Notes under the pieces: model-generated
Seen by the model: only the letters and a program-made list of their open reading frames with translations
Databases searched by the model: none
Told to the model about the DNA's origin: nothing
Assembly (NCBI RefSeq): GCF_040276085.1
Contig: NZ_JBELOK010000001.1
Coordinates: 62,001 to 126,000, forward strand
Direction of reading: 5' to 3'
DNA: 64,000 nt
Source of the DNA: Castellaniella sp040276085
GTDB lineage: Bacteria; Pseudomonadota; Gammaproteobacteria; Burkholderiales; Burkholderiaceae_B
Position numbers and translations under genes: made by a program
Shown here: positions 59,955 to 64,000 of the stretch, piece by piece
How the letters are laid out: every line of letters begins with the position of its first letter
How positions within the stretch are numbered: the stretch's first letter is position 1

Positions 59955-62168
59955 ATGTCATCCTGCACGCACACGCACGCAGCCCAGCCCACTGAGCCCA
60001 ACTGCTGTCACAGGCCTCACCACGCCCACAGCCCCCAAGCGGGCGCCGACACGCTGGCGGCCCCCACGCACGAGGGAAACGGACTGCGCACGCAGTTGCG
60101 GATCCTGCAAATGGATTGCCCCACCGAAGAAGCCTTGATCCGTCAGGCGCTGGGCAAGCTCCCCCAGGTGCAACGGCTGGAATTCAACCTTATTCATCGC
60201 GTGCTGACAGTCGTGCACACGCCAGATGCCCTGGATGCCGTCCTGGCTGCCATCCGGAACCTGGGCTTTACACCCGAACAAGCCATCGAAGGGCGCCCTG
60301 CCACACCGGAAACCCCCGAGCCCTGGTGGCCATTGGCAGCGTCGGGCCTGGCTGCTCTGGCTGCAGAAGCCGCACACTGGTGGAACACCCCCTGGTGGGT
60401 ATCCGCCATGTTGTCCGTACTGGCTGTGGCGGGCTGCGGCCTGGTCACCTATCGCAAAGGCTGGACAGCCCTGCGCAACGGGCAGATGAACATCAATGCC
60501 CTCATGAGCATTGCCGTCACAGGCGCGTTGCTGCTGGGCCAATGGGCCGAAGCCGCCATGGTGATGGTGCTCTACACCCTGGCCGAGCGCATCGAAGCGC
60601 TCTCGCTGGATCGCGCACGCAACGCTGTTCAGAGCCTGATGCGGCTAAGCCCCGATGAGGCGCTGGTGCAGCAAACAGACGGCAGCTGGCACACCACGCC
60701 AGCAGACTCTGTGCAAACCGGCGCACGGGTTCGTGTGCGGCCGGGCGAGCGCATCGCCCTGGATGGCCAGATCGAGTCAGGCCAATCCACCGTCGACCAA
60801 TCCCCCATCACAGGCGAGAGTCTGCCTGTCGATAAAAGCGCCGGAGATTCCGTGTATGCCGGCACCATCAATGGCACAGGCACGCTCGAGTTTCGGGTGC
60901 TGGCGGTGTCGGGCGACTCCACGCTGGCGCGCATCATCCGGGCGATCGAAACGGCACAATCGGCACGGGCCCCCACCCAGCGTTTTGTTGACCGCTTTGC
61001 CCGCGTGTACACACCGCTGGTGGTGCTTCTGGCATTGGCCATTGCGGTGTTGCCACCGATGCTCGGCCTGGGGGGCTGGTACGAGTGGATTTACAAGGCC
61101 CTGGTGATGTTGGTGATTGCCTGCCCCTGCGCACTGGTTATCTCCACGCCGGTCACGATCGTCAGCGGCCTGGCAGCAGCGGCACGCCATGGGGTGCTGA
61201 TCAAGGGAGGCGTCCATCTCGAACAAGGGCGCCTGCTGCGTTGGATTGCTCTGGACAAAACCGGCACCCTGACGCACGGACGGCCTGTCCTGGCCGATCA
61301 GCACACACTGGGCACCCTGCCCGCACAGCAATGTATCGATCTGGCTGCAAGCATCGCCTGCCAGTCTGACCACCCGGTTTCTCGCGCTGTGGTGCAAGGC
61401 TTATCGGCAGAAAACCTGCCCGCCGTGTCCTCATTTGCAGCCTTGCCTGGCCGCGGTGCCCGCGCAACCTCCGAGCTGCAAACCTATTGGCTGGGCAATC
61501 ATCGTCTGATCCACGAACAAGGTTTATGCTCACCCGCACTGGAAACCACCCTGGGTGCCCTGGAACAACAGGGCAAAACCGTTGTCATGCTGGCTGATAA
61601 CCAGCAGGTGCTGGCCCTGTACGCCGTGGCAGACACCGTCAAACCTGAGAGTGCCACCGCCATTGCAAGCCTGCATGCCCAGGGGGTGCGCACAGCAATG
61701 TTGTCCGGTGACAATGCCCACACGGCAGCCGCCATCGGCGCCCAAGTGGGGATCGATCAAGTACAGGGCAACCTGCTGCCCGAAGACAAGCTGCAGGCGG
61801 TTACCCAACTGAGCCAAAGCCATGGCCCCGTGGGCATGGTGGGCGACGGCATCAACGACGCCCCTGCCCTGGCCCGGGCCGATATCGGTTTCGCCATGGG
61901 TGCCATGGGCACCGATACAGCCATCGAAACCGCAGATGTCGCACTGATGGATGACGACCTACGCAAGATCCCCTGGTTTATCGGATTATCCCGTGCCACA
62001 CACCGGATACTGGTGCAAAACATCGCGCTGGCGCTACTGATCAAAGGGGTGTTTTTAGCCCTGACCGTTATCGGGCTGGGCACCATGTGGATGGCGGTGT
62101 TTGCCGATGTGGGTGCCAGCCTGCTGGTGGTGGGCAACGGCCTGCGCCTGCTGCGACATCAGGGATAA
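59955..62168 (+). CDS. cadA: Heavy-metal P1B-type ATPase (Cd/Zn/Pb export)
   Basis: The 737-residue inner-membrane pump exports divalent soft metals. A His/Cys-rich head (C4, H6, H8, C17, C18, H19, H22, H23, H25) is followed by one HMA-like domain (about 46-112) whose loop reads MDCPTEE (53-59) rather than CxxC. Core motifs are complete: TGES (286-289), the transmembrane metal site CPC (390-392), DKTGTLT with phosphorylated D434, and a GDGIND hinge. It is divergent from cadR and led by a MerR-type promoter. The CPC type with an MDCPTEE head fits the CadA/PbrA branch; the metal range is inferred. Confidence 0.93.
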   Translation: MSSCTHTHAAQPTEPNCCHRPHHAHSPQAGADTLAAPTHEGNGLRTQLRILQMDCPTEEALIRQALGKLPQVQRLEFNLIHRVLTVVHTPDALDAVLAAIRNLGFTPEQAIEGRPATPETPEPWWPLAASGLAALAAEAAHWWNTPWWVSAMLSVLAVAGCGLVTYRKGWTALRNGQMNINALMSIAVTGALLLGQWAEAAMVMVLYTLAERIEALSLDRARNAVQSLMRLSPDEALVQQTDGSWHTTPADSVQTGARVRVRPGERIALDGQIESGQSTVDQSPITGESLPVDKSAGDSVYAGTINGTGTLEFRVLAVSGDSTLARIIRAIETAQSARAPTQRFVDRFARVYTPLVVLLALAIAVLPPMLGLGGWYEWIYKALVMLVIACPCALVISTPVTIVSGLAAAARHGVLIKGGVHLEQGRLLRWIALDKTGTLTHGRPVLADQHTLGTLPAQQCIDLAASIACQSDHPVSRAVVQGLSAENLPAVSSFAALPGRGARATSELQTYWLGNHRLIHEQGLCSPALETTLGALEQQGKTVVMLADNQQVLALYAVADTVKPESATAIASLHAQGVRTAMLSGDNAHTAAAIGAQVGIDQVQGNLLPEDKLQAVTQLSQSHGPVGMVGDGINDAPALARADIGFAMGAMGTDTAIETADVALMDDDLRKIPWFIGLSRATHRILVQNIALALLIKGVFLALTVIGLGTMWMAVFADVGASLLVVGNGLRLLRHQG

Positions 62169-62209
62169 TGCGGGACACAAGTACCCAGGCAATATCCACG
62201 ATAATCCGC

Positions 62210-64000
62210 ATGACAAAAAGAACCTCTTCATTCAATCTCTCAACGGTGCTCCCGCCAAAGGCACCGCGCCAGAGCCAGGAGATCACGCAGATCGGGCGCA
62301 CACGGATGGATGCCTATGCCTGGATGAAATACATCCCGCCCTCCGGTTCTCGAACACTGGACGGATTACCTCCCGCTTTACGCATCCACCTGCAATCAGA
62401 GATGGCCTATGCAACCGAGGTCCTGGGCCCGCTGCACGCTGACATCCAGTGGTTTCTCGATCGCCTCACGGATCGCGCACCCACAAGCAACGCACCACCC
62501 AGGCCAAGCATGGCCGCCAACAGCTGGCGCTACACCAGTGAACTGCCCACCGGCGGATCGCACCGCATCTTCTCCCGCCATCCTCCTCAAGGCCAGGCTC
62601 AACCGCTCCTGGACGAAGCCGAACGCGCGCATGGCCACGCGTACTACCGTGCAACCGACCACCAGGCAAGCCCCGATGATCGCTACTTCGCCTGGGCCGA
62701 GGATCTCGTGGGAAACGATCGCCATCGCATCTGCGTGCTGGACACGATGACAGGGGATATCCGTACGCTGGTCGAATCCGATGCCTACGGCTATGGCGGC
62801 TTGGTCTTCTCACCCTCCTCGCAATCCGTGTTCTGGATCTGGCGCGACGCACACAGCCGCCCCACGCGCCTGTACCGCACGTCCATAGAATGTGGCGACA
62901 CCACCCTCCTGCACGAGGAGCACGACCCAGCAATGTTCATGCAGGTCGCACGCAGCGCCGCCGGTGGTTTTGTGATGCTGACCCTGGCAGGGCCTGATAC
63001 CAGCGAGGTTCACCTCATTGCAGCCGCGACTGAAAGCGATCCGCCCCGCATGGTGCAGCCCCGCAAGCGAGGAGTTCATTACACGATGGACGAGTGGGAC
63101 GGCCGCTTGCTCATGCTCACCAACGCAGAGGGCGCCTTCGATCGCAAGCTGCTCGAAGTAAACCTGCAAGACTACTCAATCCAGACAGAGCTGGTACCCC
63201 ATCGCCCAGGGATCACACTGCTGGCTGTTCATCCGTTTGCCGATGCGCTCATTCGTATTGAGCGACACCAAACACTGCAGCGTCTGGTAGTGATGCACCC
63301 GGAAGGAAAAGAGACGTCCATCGCGTTTGACGAGCCCGCCTACAGTATCGCCCTGGCGCCCTTGCAGGCCTATGAAACCCGACTGGTACGCTTCACGCAC
63401 CAGACACCCGCCCACCCCTCTCGCTGGCTGGAGATGGATCTGCTTGATGGGCACTACCACGCTATCGGAGATGAGACGCCGGGCCGCTTCGACCCCTCGG
63501 CCTACCGGCTCGAGCGTCTCCATGCCACAGCCCCTGATGGTGCACAGATCCCCCTGACGGTGCTGTCGCGCAAGGATGTGCCTGCCAATGCGGCATTGCC
63601 CGTGCTCCTGACCGGGTACGGCGCCTATGGCATTGCCCACGAACCTGTATTTTCCTGGCCTGCCGCCGTACTGGTGGATGCCGGGTTTCGCTACGCCATC
63701 GCGCATGTGCGTGGCGGCTCGGAAAAAGGCTGGCATTGGTATCAGGACGGCTGCCGCGAAAAGAAACGCAACTCCATAACCGACTTCATCGCCTGCGCGC
63801 ACCACCTGCTGGACATCGGCTATGCCGCGCCCGGCCGGATCGTCGCCCAGGGCGTGTCTGCCGGAGGGCTGCTGGTTTGCGGCGCCATGAACCTGGAACC
63901 CGAACTATGGGCCGGCGCCATTGCCCAGGTGCCCTTTGTCGATATGCTCAATACGCTTAGCGACGCCGACCACCCGCTGGTGCCGCTGCTGCGACCCGAC
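62210..64000 (+). CDS. Prolyl oligopeptidase-family serine peptidase, oligopeptidase-B-like (3' partial)
   Basis: The frame opens at ATG 62210, 41 bp after cadA, and is still open at the right edge after 597 codons, so the C-terminus with the catalytic Asp and His is missing. An N-terminal beta-propeller domain is suggested by WRYTSELPTG... and RYFAWAEDLVGNDRHRICVLDTMTG. The alpha/beta-hydrolase part includes LLTGYGAYGIAHEPVFSW, YAIAHVRGGSEKGWHWYQDG and the nucleophile elbow GVSAGG. The usual S9A elbow is GGSAGG, so Val replaces the first Ser-flanking Gly. Oligopeptidase B cleaves after basic residues in short peptides; that specificity cannot be confirmed here. Confidence 0.85.
   Translation, partial: MTKRTSSFNLSTVLPPKAPRQSQEITQIGRTRMDAYAWMKYIPPSGSRTLDGLPPALRIHLQSEMAYATEVLGPLHADIQWFLDRLTDRAPTSNAPPRPSMAANSWRYTSELPTGGSHRIFSRHPPQGQAQPLLDEAERAHGHAYYRATDHQASPDDRYFAWAEDLVGNDRHRICVLDTMTGDIRTLVESDAYGYGGLVFSPSSQSVFWIWRDAHSRPTRLYRTSIECGDTTLLHEEHDPAMFMQVARSAAGGFVMLTLAGPDTSEVHLIAAATESDPPRMVQPRKRGVHYTMDEWDGRLLMLTNAEGAFDRKLLEVNLQDYSIQTELVPHRPGITLLAVHPFADALIRIERHQTLQRLVVMHPEGKETSIAFDEPAYSIALAPLQAYETRLVRFTHQTPAHPSRWLEMDLLDGHYHAIGDETPGRFDPSAYRLERLHATAPDGAQIPLTVLSRKDVPANAALPVLLTGYGAYGIAHEPVFSWPAAVLVDAGFRYAIAHVRGGSEKGWHWYQDGCREKKRNSITDFIACAHHLLDIGYAAPGRIVAQGVSAGGLLVCGAMNLEPELWAGAIAQVPFVDMLNTLSDADHPLVPLLRPD

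Noticed and set aside
1..64000. Mobile elements, prophage or genomic island borders
   Set aside because: No transposase, integrase, flanking target duplications or tRNA-associated breaks were seen, and gene order looks like conserved core.

Overview
The window looks like chromosomal core DNA from a GC-rich betaproteobacterium of the order Burkholderiales, most likely family Alcaligenaceae. The signs are a porin gene directly upstream of a 14-gene complex I operon on the same strand, an extra DUF2818-type gene after nuoN, the hda-HAD-pcnB-folK run, tamAB beside the apbC/Mrp gene, and an Orn/Lys/Arg decarboxylase next to dcd. From memory this resembles Bordetella and relatives; no database was searched. 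Genes are dense, with many 1-4 nt overlaps. I see no insertion sequence, prophage, CRISPR array, rRNA or tRNA gene.

Layout. 1-2453 (+): a metabolic module of an MBL-fold hydrolase (5' end outside the window), a GntR/FCD regulator and an L-2-hydroxyglutarate-oxidase-like flavoenzyme. 2529-6395 (+): a probably Fur-controlled iron operon with a Fiu/PiuA-like TonB receptor, a Sel1-repeat protein and a PiuC-like dioxygenase. 6407-8432: serB (-) and an FMN alpha-hydroxy-acid dehydrogenase (+) start on overlapping codons. 8368-23546 (-): nuoA to nuoN followed by an enlarged DUF2818-like protein. 23798-25113 (-): an intrinsic terminator and a general porin.

25374-32009 (mostly +): AEC transporter, tsaE, amiC, dedA (-), mutL and miaA. 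32134-37098: purM (-), then hda, a HAD phosphatase, pcnB, folK and folA (+). 37176-42203 (-): a glycine cleavage operon (gcvT-gcvH-gcvP plus a small tautomerase) behind a clear promoter and a tandem glycine riboswitch. 42274-47932 (-): CaiB-type CoA-transferase, BaiN-like flavoprotein, PLP decarboxylase, dcd. 47965-54616 (-): apbC, tamA, tamB. 54768-57164 (+): a small membrane protein and metG. 57218-62168: a Kch-like potassium channel (-), a cation diffusion facilitator (+), and the divergent cadR/cadA heavy-metal pair with a classic 19-bp-spacer MerR-type promoter. 62210-64000 (+): an oligopeptidase-B-like peptidase cut by the window end.

Functionally the window combines respiration (complex I), one-carbon and glycine metabolism, folate and purine synthesis, RNA and DNA maintenance, envelope biogenesis (TamAB, AmiC, porin), iron uptake and metal efflux. 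I did not find a convincing new multi-gene system. The items most worth a second look are the tautomerase under riboswitch control, the enlarged DUF2818-like protein, the inverted repeats upstream of nuoA, the direct repeat and small ORF leading into miaA, and the AT-rich island with a candidate promoter inside tsaE.
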